NCBI GenBank assembly: GCA_947178475.1
Contig: CAMWYM010000022.1
Span: 1 to 33,998, forward strand
DNA: 33,998 nt
Source: an uncultured Clostridium sp.
Lineage (GTDB): Bacteria > Bacillota > Clostridia > Lachnospirales > Lachnospiraceae
Direction: 5' to 3'
Numbering within the stretch: the first letter of the stretch is position 1; every line of letters starts with the position of its first letter. Of the stretch, positions 15,844 to 24,993 are shown piece by piece. The translations under genes and the position numbers were made by a program. The notes beneath the pieces were generated by a model that made no database searches, was not told the DNA's origin, and worked only from the letters and a program-made list of their open reading frames with translations.

Positions 15844-16543
15844 ATTTTTCCATTTTGTAGCCAATTCCCCACACCACCTTTACATATCTTGGATTTTTTG
15901 TATCAATCTCAATTTTCTCTCTGATATGGCGGATATGAACCATAACCGTGTTCTCCACTGCATAATCCGCCGTCTCCTCCCACACATTTTCATAAATTTG
16001 TTCCGCTGAAAACACCTGACCGATATGCTCCATCAGCAGCTCCAATATCTTATATTCCTTTGCCGTCAGCTTGACCTCTTCTCCCTCTACAATAACCAGT
16101 CTTTGCTTTTTGTCCAGTACAAGCCCTCCATTTACAATCATATCCTCATCCGATCCAGGTGTACCTCCGCCCCATGTTTTGTACCTTCTAAGCTGAGCCT
16201 TCACTCTGGCTGTCAGCTCTGCAGGATTATAGGGCTTGCTGATGTAATCATCAGCTCCTAACATCAGCCCCGACACCTTGTCACTCTCCTCCGTCTTGGC
16301 AGATAAAATGATGACCGGTATCTTTTCCTTCTCCCTAATCTTCATCAGCGCAGATAATCCGTTTAACCGGGGCATCATCACATCCAGCAGAATCAAATCA
16401 ATATGCTTTTGCTCCAGCACCTCTAATGCCTCCATACCGTCATATGCGGTCTCAATCCGGTATCCCTCATATTTTAAAAGCTCCGCAAGAGAATATACGA
16501 TTTCCCTGTTATCATCCACAACTAAAATGGTTTCATTATTCAT
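15833..16543 (-). CDS. OmpR/PhoB-family response regulator
   Basis: This 236-residue cytoplasmic response regulator has a receiver domain with D10-D11, phospho-acceptor D54 in LILLDVMMPRLNG, the switch threonine/serine position in VIILSAKTEE, and the lysine in YISKPYNPAEL. A winged helix lies at about 135-234 (VKLTAKEYKILELLMEH; ENTVMVHIRHIREKIE; VWGIGYKMEKYGQ). The start is the ATG at 16543 with GGAG seven bases before it; in-frame sequence upstream to 16597 has no support. It is cotranslated with the kinase gene. The tandem TTAACA repeats before the lipoprotein gene are a plausible target. A gap of 77 nt separates it from the repair operon upstream. Confidence 0.93.
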   Translation of the reverse strand: MNNETILVVDDNREIVYSLAELLKYEGYRIETAYDGMEALEVLEQKHIDLILLDVMMPRLNGLSALMKIREKEKIPVIILSAKTEESDKVSGLMLGADDYISKPYNPAELTARVKAQLRRYKTWGGGTPGSDEDMIVNGGLVLDKKQRLVIVEGEEVKLTAKEYKILELLMEHIGQVFSAEQIYENVWEETADYAVENTVMVHIRHIREKIEIDTKNPRYVKVVWGIGYKMEKYGQ

Positions 16544-16620
16544 ATGCTCACTCCTGTGTAATCCTTTAATTGGCACTAAATAATACCCTGCTGCCACAAC
16601 ATACTATTTTGATAAAAAAA

Positions 16621-17487
16621 TTACCATTTAACCTCACTTAGTACCTCCAGCCGCATCCGGTCACGATATTCAGGCTTCACCAGATAATAAATAAAGCTTT
16701 CCAATACCTTATACCGGCGAAATGCCCGTCCGTCCAGCTTAAAATTGCAAAAACCAGCTTCACGGTACTTCCCGTACATCGCCTCTGTCGTAATAAATGA
16801 ACGATTTTCCATCACCTGATAAAAATCTCGTCGGATATTTCCGCAAGCCGGAAAATCAATCTCGGAAAACTCAAGCTGACTCTGTCCCACCACATCATAG
16901 TGCTCTTTGCGCCTCGGGCAGTCATCTGCACAATAGTGGTTGGCAATCAATTCCACCTTATCCTTCCTAGAAATCGCAAATAACTCCTCTGTATTATTAA
17001 AGGCCGAATCCAGAACTACCAAAGCATAGTCCTTTGCCAGCTCCTCCTCCACACTCTTCACATCCCTCAGGCATTTTGTTGTAGAAGATAATACCGAATA
17101 ATTCGGATAGCCCTTACGAATATACTCCTCCAATATGGGGGAATTTACCAAAACCTCATTTTTCCCGTTATCCCCCACTTCAAGGCAGAGGTTGCAAAAG
17201 GTGTCCAGCAAGTGCCATTCCTTCAGCAGTGGATTGGTAAAGGTATAACGGACAGCAATATCTCTGGCATTCAGTTCGGAAACTGCATATTCCATCTCCT
17301 GCTTTGTACAGCTTCCGAGCATTACCCTTCCACCGTTCCATATGCTGCCGGGAAAGCATCCATATGCTGCTCCTATCCGTATATCCTCATAAAAATATTC
17401 CGGTTTTTGCTTTATCCTGTCTGCCAGATAGATAATCAATCTGAAATTTGTATAAAAATCCGGCAGAAAAAAATTAATTGTCTTCAA
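16621..17487 (-). CDS. Conserved protein of unknown function, U32-peptidase/TIM-barrel-like
   Basis: This is a 288-residue soluble protein. The fold pattern resembles peptidase U32/TIM-barrel proteins: alternating strand and helix with IRIGAAYGCFPGSIWNGG, VRYTFTNPLL, NEVLVNSPILEEYIR, YSVLSSTTKCL and YALVVLDSAFNN. A late cysteine motif, NHYCADDCPRRKEHY, recalls the cysteine cluster of U32 proteins and may bind metal or Fe-S. I know similar uncharacterised proteins from Lachnospiraceae but no function. I chose the TTG at 17487, which gives a KTINFFLPDFY start directly after GGAGGTGAG (17495-17503). The ATG at 17505 would place that ribosome binding site inside the gene. It is the last gene of the helicase-sbcD-sbcC operon, close behind sbcC, so a link to DNA repair is possible but unproven. 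Confidence 0.65.
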   Translation of the reverse strand: MKTINFFLPDFYTNFRLIIYLADRIKQKPEYFYEDIRIGAAYGCFPGSIWNGGRVMLGSCTKQEMEYAVSELNARDIAVRYTFTNPLLKEWHLLDTFCNLCLEVGDNGKNEVLVNSPILEEYIRKGYPNYSVLSSTTKCLRDVKSVEEELAKDYALVVLDSAFNNTEELFAISRKDKVELIANHYCADDCPRRKEHYDVVGQSQLEFSEIDFPACGNIRRDFYQVMENRSFITTEAMYGKYREAGFCNFKLDGRAFRRYKVLESFIYYLVKPEYRDRMRLEVLSEVKW

Positions 17488-17510
17488 CCTGCTGCTCACC
17501 TCCATTTAAC

Positions 17511-20500
17511 TCACTGTTCCCATTCCACAGTACTCCCTGCATTGTTCTTCTTTACCATCAGCCTGTCATCAATAGTATCTCTTAATTCTGCCACATGAGA
17601 GATTATACCAATCAGGCGTTTCCCTCCTGCCAGCCCCTTTAGCAGCTGCACTGCTGCATTGCGGGAATGGCTATCCAGAGAACCAAAGCCTTCATCAATA
17701 AACATCATATCAAGCTGTAAACCACTATTGGCGCTCTGAATACAATCAGCTATTCCCAGTGCGAGTGATAACGCCGCCATAAAAGATTCTCCCCCGGAAA
17801 GAGTGACAATATCCCGATAGGAATCTGTTACCAGTGAATGTACGACAAAATCCAGTCCTTCATTTATCCGGTTTCCCACCTGACTAAATTCCTTCACCTG
17901 AAGCTCATATTGACCAGCCGTCATCTCCGTAAATCTGCGGTTTGCAGCAGATAGTACCTGCTTCAAATAATATCTCTGCACATAGGTTTCCAAGTCCATC
18001 TTGTTCTGCCCCGCTACATTTCCACTGGCAATTTCATATAGACGACGTAAAACTGCTGCTTCTTTATATGTCTCACTATGCTTTTCCTGCAATAAACGTA
18101 AGCTGTTAAGGCTCTGCACTGCCGGTTGAAAATATCCCTGAAGTCTCTCCTTTTGGTTTGTATATTCTGCTGATTCCCTTCGGTTCTTTTCTAAAGCCTC
18201 CCTTAATCCGTCAGTATCCGGCTTCGCCCTTCCCTCCGTCACCTGTCTGGCTGCATGAATCCTCTCCGTACACTGACGCATACGCTCCCGGTAAGCCTCT
18301 GCCTCCTCCTTCTTTTCCCGATATTGCTCCCTGGTATAAGAAGTTAAATCATTTTCCAACAGACTACGTCCCATGCCTTTTTTCTCCAGCATATCTTGAA
18401 GCCGTTTCTCCTGTTTTTCCCAGTTACTTTTTAACACACTCTGCCTGCTTTTCTGCTCATCAATCCGGTCTGAAAGTGCCTGAAGCTTTCTTATGGTTTT
18501 TGCCTTTATCTCTTCACATTCCCGAAAGCTTTTTTCTCTAATATGATAATCCTTCTCCTGCTTTTCAAATTCACGTTTGGCTATTTTCTGATTCTCACAG
18601 GAAAGCTGTCTTGCCTGTTCCTCCATAGAACTCTCGAGAGCGGTAAGTCGAAGTGTACATTGGCTTAACTCCTCCTTCTTCTGTTCTTTCTGACGTTCCA
18701 GCTCCTCAAGCTGTTTCTCCAGCAGCTTCTGTCGTTTTTGCTGCTCCTCCTGCTGTTCAACCCGCCGTTCCCATTGCTCCACATCCTCCTGCCGCAGCTT
18801 TAACTGCCGGCAAAGCTCTGCTCCCCGTTGTTCTAGCACCTCATCTGGTTCTACAGAGGAATCCCATTTGCCAAAAAGCCTCTCTCCTCTCTCGGCTATC
18901 TGTCGGATAAGCTGCTCCTGTGCTTCTCCCTTTTTCATTACACTGGCAGATGCCTCCTCTGTTCTCTGCCTTGCCTGTCGCCACATCTCTTCCTCACGGT
19001 TCACCTCATCCTCCGTATACACCCTACCCCCACAAAGCTTTGCCGGTGCAGGATGATGAACGGAACCACAGACGGGACACGGCTCCTCCTCCTTTAAAGC
19101 TTCCGCCAAAACCCCTGCCTGATTATCCAGAAAATGCCGGCGGATTTCCTGAAATTTTTGGTTTACCTTATTCTCCTCTTCTTTAGCCCTCTTATATTCC
19201 TCCTGCAGCGTAACCAGTGCTTCCCTATCCTTTTTCCAGCGGTCGGACAGGCTCTCAAGCTCTTCCTTTTCCTCCACCTGCTGCCTTGCTTTTTCCAGAA
19301 GCTGCCTTGCCTTCTCCAACTCAAGTCCTGCATTTTCCGACTGTGCAGAAGCTTCCCGTATTTTCTGGCATTCCTCCTGCCTTACGGCAAGCTCCTCCGA
19401 CACTTTTGCATAGGCTCCTTCCAATTTCAGCCTATCCTGTTCAATCCTGTTTTTATCTTTCTCCTTTTTCTCTAATTCCTCATAGATACTCTTTTGCCTG
19501 CTATATTTTTCCTTCGCCACATGATATGCTTTAAGCGCCTCGTCCCACTGAGGCTTTTCCCGGTCAAAAGCCGCCTCCGCCTCTTCAGCCTCTTTTTTAC
19601 ATTGTGGTAACCTTTCCAAATTTTCGTTTAAATTCTGCTCATTTTCCCGGAAGCGATTCCCTGCCTCACATGCCGCATTCCAATAAGACTCCAGCTCGTA
19701 AGCCCGTTCCAATTCAGCTACCAGCTTCTCCTCGCTTTCTCTGTCCTTTTCTTCCTGCCGCAAAAGAGATAAGGTCTCCTCCGCATTTTGCAACTCTAAA
19801 AATGCCTTACCAAGAGCCTGTGCCTCCCCCTGTGCCTTGGTCAGCTCCTGTTGCTCTTTGCTTAACCGGTCTGCCTTTTGCAACAGTTCCTTCAGCTCAC
19901 CACTCTCCCAATCCATCAGCTGCTCCAATTCCGCCAGATATTCTTCTAAATAACTAAGGCTTTTACACACCTTCTCCTTTGCCTTATCATAGCCTTCTCC
20001 ATTTTCATACTCCTCTGGTATCAGAACAGCACTAATCACCGTCTCACAACGTGTCTTCAAAATTGCCGTCTCTTTCTCCTTTTCATCCTTGCGTGACTTT
20101 AATTCATCTCTAATCTGCCTATACATTTCCGTATTAAACAGCTTTCGGAATATCATGACCTTTTTATCCGTGTCCGCCCGAAGCAACTCCATAAACTCTC
20201 CCTGGGCAATCATCGCCACCTGCATAAACTGCTCCTTGGTAAGTCCCACCAACTCGATAATCCTTCTTTGTATATCCTTCTCCCTATAAGCAACACCGTC
20301 TGGCAGTATCAGCTCCACTGACCCCCGTTCCTCTATCATTCCCCTTGTACCCGCACTTTTCCGCTTTGCCCGCCGTATATGCTTCGGTATTCTGACAATG
20401 GTATAGCAGCCCTCACCAGCCCTTAACGAAAACGTAAACGTTACCTTCGGTGTCACATCCAGGTCTGCAAACTGGCTCTGCAGCATTACCCCTTCCTTTG

Positions 20501-20681
20501 CATCTCTGGTGGAGCTGCCCTCTCCGTACAAAGCAAAAACAATGGCATCAAAAATAGTGGTTTTTCCTGAACCGGTATCTCCACTGATAAGAAAAAGATT
20601 CTGTGATGGTCGGGTAAAATCAATTTCCGTCCACTCTCTGTATGAGCCAAATGCCTGCATTCCTAATTTCAGTGGTCTCAT
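17511..20681 (-). CDS. sbcC: Exonuclease SbcC (Rad50-like SMC ATPase)
   Basis: This is a 1056-residue ATPase subunit of the SbcCD (Rad50-Mre11-like) nuclease, which opens hairpins and cleans blocked DNA ends. The N-terminal ATPase half has Walker A SGDTGSGKTTIFDAI near residues 33-47. Two long coiled coils very rich in E, K, Q and R flank the zinc hook CPVCG at about residue 534. The C-terminal half has signature LSGGESFMAALSLALG (about 955) and Walker B MMFIDEGFGSLD (about 990). The ATG follows the SbcD stop with no gap, and the end of sbcD supplies the ribosome binding site AGGGGG. Length is normal for the family (about 1040-1050). Confidence 0.96.
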   Translation of the reverse strand: MRPLKLGMQAFGSYREWTEIDFTRPSQNLFLISGDTGSGKTTIFDAIVFALYGEGSSTRDAKEGVMLQSQFADLDVTPKVTFTFSLRAGEGCYTIVRIPKHIRRAKRKSAGTRGMIEERGSVELILPDGVAYREKDIQRRIIELVGLTKEQFMQVAMIAQGEFMELLRADTDKKVMIFRKLFNTEMYRQIRDELKSRKDEKEKETAILKTRCETVISAVLIPEEYENGEGYDKAKEKVCKSLSYLEEYLAELEQLMDWESGELKELLQKADRLSKEQQELTKAQGEAQALGKAFLELQNAEETLSLLRQEEKDRESEEKLVAELERAYELESYWNAACEAGNRFRENEQNLNENLERLPQCKKEAEEAEAAFDREKPQWDEALKAYHVAKEKYSRQKSIYEELEKKEKDKNRIEQDRLKLEGAYAKVSEELAVRQEECQKIREASAQSENAGLELEKARQLLEKARQQVEEKEELESLSDRWKKDREALVTLQEEYKRAKEEENKVNQKFQEIRRHFLDNQAGVLAEALKEEEPCPVCGSVHHPAPAKLCGGRVYTEDEVNREEEMWRQARQRTEEASASVMKKGEAQEQLIRQIAERGERLFGKWDSSVEPDEVLEQRGAELCRQLKLRQEDVEQWERRVEQQEEQQKRQKLLEKQLEELERQKEQKKEELSQCTLRLTALESSMEEQARQLSCENQKIAKREFEKQEKDYHIREKSFRECEEIKAKTIRKLQALSDRIDEQKSRQSVLKSNWEKQEKRLQDMLEKKGMGRSLLENDLTSYTREQYREKKEEAEAYRERMRQCTERIHAARQVTEGRAKPDTDGLREALEKNRRESAEYTNQKERLQGYFQPAVQSLNSLRLLQEKHSETYKEAAVLRRLYEIASGNVAGQNKMDLETYVQRYYLKQVLSAANRRFTEMTAGQYELQVKEFSQVGNRINEGLDFVVHSLVTDSYRDIVTLSGGESFMAALSLALGIADCIQSANSGLQLDMMFIDEGFGSLDSHSRNAAVQLLKGLAGGKRLIGIISHVAELRDTIDDRLMVKKNNAGSTVEWEQ

Positions 20682-21824
20682 CTATACTTCCCCCTGTACC
20701 TTGTTGATAACATCCTTGATAATCTGCTGTTCCTCCCTGTCCAGTTCAGGGCAAAACTGCATAAATAATTCAAATGCACTTTGCTCTTTTATCTGCTCCA
20801 TTTCCACATCCTCTGCAGCAAAGGATACCGCATATTCATTTCGGACACCCAGGAGATGAGGAAATGCCTCTCTGAGTCTTTGCTGCATATCTGTAATGTC
20901 CAAGTCTGTCCTTTCTGTAAGCGATACCCATATATAATCCTCACTGGGAACCGCTGTCACTTCCTCCAAAGTTCCCCTTTGGGTGCGTACCTGACGGAGC
21001 GGTATCAATGGCAGCCGGCGAATAACCGGTGCATCTCCTTTTTGGGTAAGCGTGACCACCAGCACTCCCTTCTCCTGATTTTCCTCGCTGATGGAATATG
21101 CCATAGGCGTACCACAATAGCGGATAGTATCCCGCTCCACCCGCATTGGTTTATGAAGATGCCCTAATGCCACATAGTCAAAGGGCGCTAAGCAGTCAGT
21201 GGTAACGGAATCAATATTTCCAATAGTATAAACCTCCGTTTCCGCTCTCTCTATATTTGCGGCATCTTCTTTGTCTCTCACAAAGAACTGATGGCTTACC
21301 AGCACATTGCGTTCTTCCAAATCAATATTCTCCCTCTCCAGCAGCAAATGAAGTGCCTCATCATAGGAAACTGCCTGCTCTCCGAAAATCCCCCGCAAAA
21401 AGAACGGTTTTACAAAGGGCAGTAAATAGAAATGCACCGGACCATGCTCGTCCCTTACCGTTACCTTTTCAATATATTCCTCCGGTGTCTGTGGCGGCAG
21501 TCCCACCATATATACCTGTTCTTCCTTTAAAATATTTCTAAAACAATCAATTCTCTGCGGAGAATCATGATTTCCTGCAATCAACATAATCGGCATATCT
21601 GATTTCACCCGTCTAAGCCCGGTAATAAATCCATCAAACACCTCCACTGCTTCTGCTGAAGGCACAGACTTATCATAAATATCCCCTGCAATAACAACAG
21701 CATCCGGCTGTTCCTCGTCTGCCAACTGGATAATCTGGTTCAAAATATGCTGCTGATCATCCTTTAAGTCATAATTATGTAAATGTATCCCAATATGCAA
21801 ATCGGACAAATGCATGAATTTCAC
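20682..21824 (-). CDS. sbcD: Exonuclease SbcD (Mre11-like nuclease)
   Basis: This is a 380-residue metallophosphoesterase nuclease and the catalytic partner of SbcC. Metal-binding motifs are all present: DLHIG (8-12), GDIYD (47-51), GNHDS (84-88), VSHQFF and GHLHKPM. The C-terminal capping region follows, and the family length is about 380-400. The start is the GTG at 21824, giving the family-typical MKFMHLSDLH; the helicase gene end supplies GGGAGGTG six bases before it. An internal ATG at 21815 would lose the first beta strand. It is part of the four-gene operon 24185 to 16621, and its product should meet SbcC in a two-plus-two complex. Confidence 0.95.
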   Translation of the reverse strand: MKFMHLSDLHIGIHLHNYDLKDDQQHILNQIIQLADEEQPDAVVIAGDIYDKSVPSAEAVEVFDGFITGLRRVKSDMPIMLIAGNHDSPQRIDCFRNILKEEQVYMVGLPPQTPEEYIEKVTVRDEHGPVHFYLLPFVKPFFLRGIFGEQAVSYDEALHLLLERENIDLEERNVLVSHQFFVRDKEDAANIERAETEVYTIGNIDSVTTDCLAPFDYVALGHLHKPMRVERDTIRYCGTPMAYSISEENQEKGVLVVTLTQKGDAPVIRRLPLIPLRQVRTQRGTLEEVTAVPSEDYIWVSLTERTDLDITDMQQRLREAFPHLLGVRNEYAVSFAAEDVEMEQIKEQSAFELFMQFCPELDREEQQIIKDVINKVQGEV

Positions 21825-21827
21825 CCT

Positions 21828-24185
21828 TCACACCTCCCAAAATTCCGCCAGTCTCTCTCTGACGTTATCCAGTGTTACCACCTGATAGTCAGCCCATTCT
21901 GCCGGAAATGTCTCTACCACCTGAGCAGACACAAAACGCTCATCCAAAAGCAGAATCACACCTCTGTCCTCCATGGTTCGAATTACTCTGCCTGCCGCCT
22001 GCTGTACCTTATTCATGCCCGGATACAGATATGCATAGGCAAATCCCTTATCTCCCTTTGCCGCAAAATATTGCTGTTGAATTTCCCGCTCATTGCACAC
22101 CATAGGCAGTCCTGTGCCGATTATCGCCACTCCCACTAAAGAATCTCCGGTAAGGTCAATCCCTTCTGAAAAGATTCCACCGAGAATGCAAAATCCCAGC
22201 ACCGGTTTATCGCTATACTGAAACCTTCCCAGAAATTCCTCCCTTTCCTTTTCTGTCAGGCTGGCAGTCTGGCAAACTATCTCGATATTCTCCAGCAGCC
22301 CCAGCTCTTTTGCCCGTTCATAGACATCCTGAAGCATTTTGTAAGACGGGAAAAATGCCATGTAATTCCCCTCCTTACTGCTTACCATCGCCTCCAAATA
22401 CCTTGCCATTTTCTCGTACTGTACCGGTCCTCTTAACCGATACCGGCTGCTCACATCCACACCGGTGAACAAGCCTCTTCTCTCCTTTGGAAAAGGGGAA
22501 GGAATATAGATTGCATAGTCTCCCTCATCATCATGCAGAAGCTCTTTATAATATGCAATGGGAAGCATCGTAGCCGAAAAAAACACTGTTGCATTTCCCT
22601 TCTCGATACATTCCGTCAGATTATTTGCCGGATGAATACAGTAAAGCTTCACCATAAACGAATGATCATTTACCTGTTCGCCGTATATCTCATAGCTCTC
22701 ATCCATCAGCTCATAAATATTTAAAAATTGGTTAATCTGAAAATAGAAATCTAAAATTTCTTCCTTATAGGGAGCAAGTGCTTTAATCTCCCTGCTCTCC
22801 TCCATAAATGCTTCCATCTGGGCATGGAGTCTTAACAGCTTAAGATAAAGCGCATTTATGTCATAAATCATACAGTACTTCTTCTCTGCATCACAGGCCT
22901 TTTTAAACTCCAGCATTTCCCGGTTACAGCCTGCCAGCAGTCTGCCGATTTTGGTATTATAGGGTGTCAAAATCCTGCGCATTTTCAGAAAATCCTCTTT
23001 AAATATTGCTGCACTATACATTGAGGAAGCTCTCTCCACCAGATTATGTGCCTCATCCACTAAAAAGATATACTCTCCCTTAGCGCCCTCGGCAAAATAT
23101 CTGCGCAGCTTCACCCTCGGGTCAAATACATAATTGTAATCACATATAATTCCATCCACAAAAAGGCTTACATCCAGCCCCAGTTCAAAAGGGCATACCA
23201 TATGTCTGTCCGCATATTCCTGCAATACCTCTCTGGTAATATTCATCTCATGGGTAAGACAGTCAAACATCGCCTCATTAATCCGGTCATAATGTCCTTT
23301 GGCATAAGGACAATGCTCCGGTTCACATTTCATTTCCTCCTGCGGACAGATTTTTTCCTTTGCCGTAATCAACACGCTTCGGAAATGCATTCCGTTTCCT
23401 CTTAAAATCTCCAAACCATCTAAAGCTACCCCTCTGGCAATCGTCTTTGCGGTCAGATAAAAGAGCTTCTCTCCATATCCGTCTCCCATGGCCTTAACTG
23501 CAGGATAAATTGCTGCCATGGTCTTGCCAATTCCCGTTGGAGCCTGCACAAACAAATTCTGCTTTTTTTTGATGGAAAGGTATACCATTCCTGTCATGTC
23601 CCGCTGTCCGCTCCGATATGGATACGGAAACTCCAAATCCTCAATCGAATCATTTCTAAGCCTCCGATTATCCACCTCAAACTGGGTCCATTTACAGTAG
23701 TTATCCACCAGCTCATGAAACCACGTTTTCAGATATTCAAAGGTATAATGTTCACGAAAACGCTTAATCTCCTCCGAATCCAGATTGCAATAGGTCATCT
23801 GCACCGTTATCTCGTCCAGTTCATGATCAAGCGCATAGATATAGGCATAGCACATTGCCTGTGCCTGATGCACAAAAATAGGACATTCCATATTATCAAG
23901 CTTTCTGCGTACGCCTTTGATTTCATCAACAGTAACACCCTTTTCCTCCGTAAGGATTCCATCTGCCCTGCCCTCAATCGTCAGCACAAAATCCGGTCTT
24001 ACTATATCGATTTTCAACGGAACCTCCGCCTCATAGTTCAATCCCATTTTTCCTTGAATTTTCCTGTGGATCTTGCTGCCTTCCTGCATTGCCTCCTTTG
24101 AAAAGCTGCCGTCCCCACCGGAAATGTCACCGCTGCGAAAAATGAATTCCACCAGACCCCGAACGGGTATCTTAACCTGATACAT
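21828..24185 (-). CDS. XPD/DinG-like Fe-S DNA helicase with PDDEXK nuclease-like N-terminus
   Basis: This is a 785-residue superfamily 2 helicase. Residues 1-130 look like a Cas4/RecB-type PDDEXK domain: H40 in EGSKIH, D75 in EGRADGI, E88 and K90 in DEIKG, and Q107/Q109 before YAY. The helicase has Walker A APTGIGKT (215-222). Four cysteines at 280, 287, 292 and 331 are spaced as in the XPD/DinG Fe-S cluster, followed by VDEAH (376-380). The late motifs include GIFSEGIDLTGDS and QAAGRVIRTMEDRG. A helicase-plus-nuclease protein upstream of sbcDC fits processing of stalled forks or branched DNA. GAGGAC eight bases before the ATG supports the start. The N-terminal domain may bind DNA rather than cut it if the metal site is incomplete. 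Confidence 0.9.
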   Translation of the reverse strand: MYQVKIPVRGLVEFIFRSGDISGGDGSFSKEAMQEGSKIHRKIQGKMGLNYEAEVPLKIDIVRPDFVLTIEGRADGILTEEKGVTVDEIKGVRRKLDNMECPIFVHQAQAMCYAYIYALDHELDEITVQMTYCNLDSEEIKRFREHYTFEYLKTWFHELVDNYCKWTQFEVDNRRLRNDSIEDLEFPYPYRSGQRDMTGMVYLSIKKKQNLFVQAPTGIGKTMAAIYPAVKAMGDGYGEKLFYLTAKTIARGVALDGLEILRGNGMHFRSVLITAKEKICPQEEMKCEPEHCPYAKGHYDRINEAMFDCLTHEMNITREVLQEYADRHMVCPFELGLDVSLFVDGIICDYNYVFDPRVKLRRYFAEGAKGEYIFLVDEAHNLVERASSMYSAAIFKEDFLKMRRILTPYNTKIGRLLAGCNREMLEFKKACDAEKKYCMIYDINALYLKLLRLHAQMEAFMEESREIKALAPYKEEILDFYFQINQFLNIYELMDESYEIYGEQVNDHSFMVKLYCIHPANNLTECIEKGNATVFFSATMLPIAYYKELLHDDEGDYAIYIPSPFPKERRGLFTGVDVSSRYRLRGPVQYEKMARYLEAMVSSKEGNYMAFFPSYKMLQDVYERAKELGLLENIEIVCQTASLTEKEREEFLGRFQYSDKPVLGFCILGGIFSEGIDLTGDSLVGVAIIGTGLPMVCNEREIQQQYFAAKGDKGFAYAYLYPGMNKVQQAAGRVIRTMEDRGVILLLDERFVSAQVVETFPAEWADYQVVTLDNVRERLAEFWEV

Positions 24186-24259
24186 ATGAATGTCCTCTGC
24201 TTCTGCTTATCTATTAACCGCTAACCACTACCGGAGGTCAGTCTCCAACATCCGGTCAA

Positions 24260-24278
24260 CCTGTCCCTTATCGACAGG
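24260..24278. repeat. Short inverted repeat between the helicase and DJ-1 genes
   Basis: CCTGTC and GACAGG form a 6-bp dyad around a 7-nt loop in the 94-nt gap between the DJ-1 stop and the helicase start. It may help end the DJ-1 transcript, but no U-tract follows. The same gap contains a weaker ACCGGA/TCCGGT pair. Otherwise the gap holds only the helicase ribosome binding site. Confidence 0.3.
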
Positions 24279-24279
24279 A

Positions 24280-24840
24280 TTAGTCAACACTGTAATACAC
24301 GATTTTCTCTCCGATATTCTGTGCCATCTGCTTGTCCGTCAGCTTTTCTAAAAGAGTAAGTCCAAAATCAATACAGGTTCCCATTCCCCGGCTTGTGATA
24401 AACTGCCCGTCACACACTACCTTATCCGTCTTTAAATCAGCTCCCTTAAGACCATCCTCCAGTCCGGGGTAACAGGTTGCAGCTTTCCCCCCTAACAGAC
24501 CCATTTCTCCGTAAACAGTCGGTGCAGCACAGACAGCAGCCAGATATTTACCAGCCTCCTGATACTGTCTGATCAGCCTCTCCAAACCCGAATGTGCCTT
24601 CAGATTCGGCGTTCCCGGAATCCCTCCCGGCATAATCAGCATATCTGCATCACCCAAATCCTGCTGATCAAAAAGTAAATCAGCACGAATAGTAACTGCA
24701 TGGGAGCTTATCACATCATAATCTCCGGTAACAGACACCGTTTTACAATCCACTCCGCCTCTTCTAAGAATATCTACCACTGTCAGAGCCTCAACCTCCT
24801 CAAATCCAGTAGCAAAAAATAAATATGCCTTTTTCATCAT
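24280..24840 (-). CDS. DJ-1/PfpI (YajL/ThiJ) family protein
   Basis: This 186-residue cytoplasmic protein of the DJ-1 superfamily has the characteristic acidic residue E17 in GFEEVEALT, the nucleophile cysteine C104 in AAVCAAPTVYG, and the MPGGIPG loop. The C-terminal segment ITSRGMGTCIDFGL is also family-typical. Members act in oxidative or carbonyl stress, or as glyoxalase/deglycase-like or chaperone enzymes; the exact activity is debated. AGGAGG stands six bases before the first of two adjacent ATGs. It has its own strong promoter at 24886-24914 and sits 94 nt ahead of the helicase gene, so partial read-through into the repair operon is possible. Confidence 0.92.
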   Translation of the reverse strand: MMKKAYLFFATGFEEVEALTVVDILRRGGVDCKTVSVTGDYDVISSHAVTIRADLLFDQQDLGDADMLIMPGGIPGTPNLKAHSGLERLIRQYQEAGKYLAAVCAAPTVYGEMGLLGGKAATCYPGLEDGLKGADLKTDKVVCDGQFITSRGMGTCIDFGLTLLEKLTDKQMAQNIGEKIVYYSVD

Positions 24841-24885
24841 CCTATTCCTCCTTTTTCATTTTTCTCACTGAAAATCATACTCTTT

Positions 24886-24914
24886 ATTTTAATTTATGAC
24901 CTATTATTTGTCAA
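24886..24914 (-). promoter_or_regulatory. Sigma-A promoter of the DJ-1 gene
   Basis: On the minus strand, TTGACA (24914-24909), a 17-nt spacer and TAAAAT (24891-24886) form a near-consensus promoter with a leader of about 40 nt to the ATG. Confidence 0.8.
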
Positions 24915-24993
24915 TGAAGCTGGGGTGCCTCTTTGCTCGCCTCTGCGAACCCGCTTGTCTTTATATCCCTTCTATTATATAATTATTTAGATG

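Noticed and set aside
17488-17505. ATG at 17505 as the start of the U32-like protein
   Set aside because: It would put the strong GGAGGTGAG inside the gene and lacks its own ribosome binding site; the TTG at 17487 is better placed.
18653-19534. Several open frames on the plus strand across sbcC
   Set aside because: They are antisense shadows rich in proline, leucine and serine, caused by the glutamate- and glutamine-rich coiled coil of SbcC, with no ribosome binding sites or recognisable domains.
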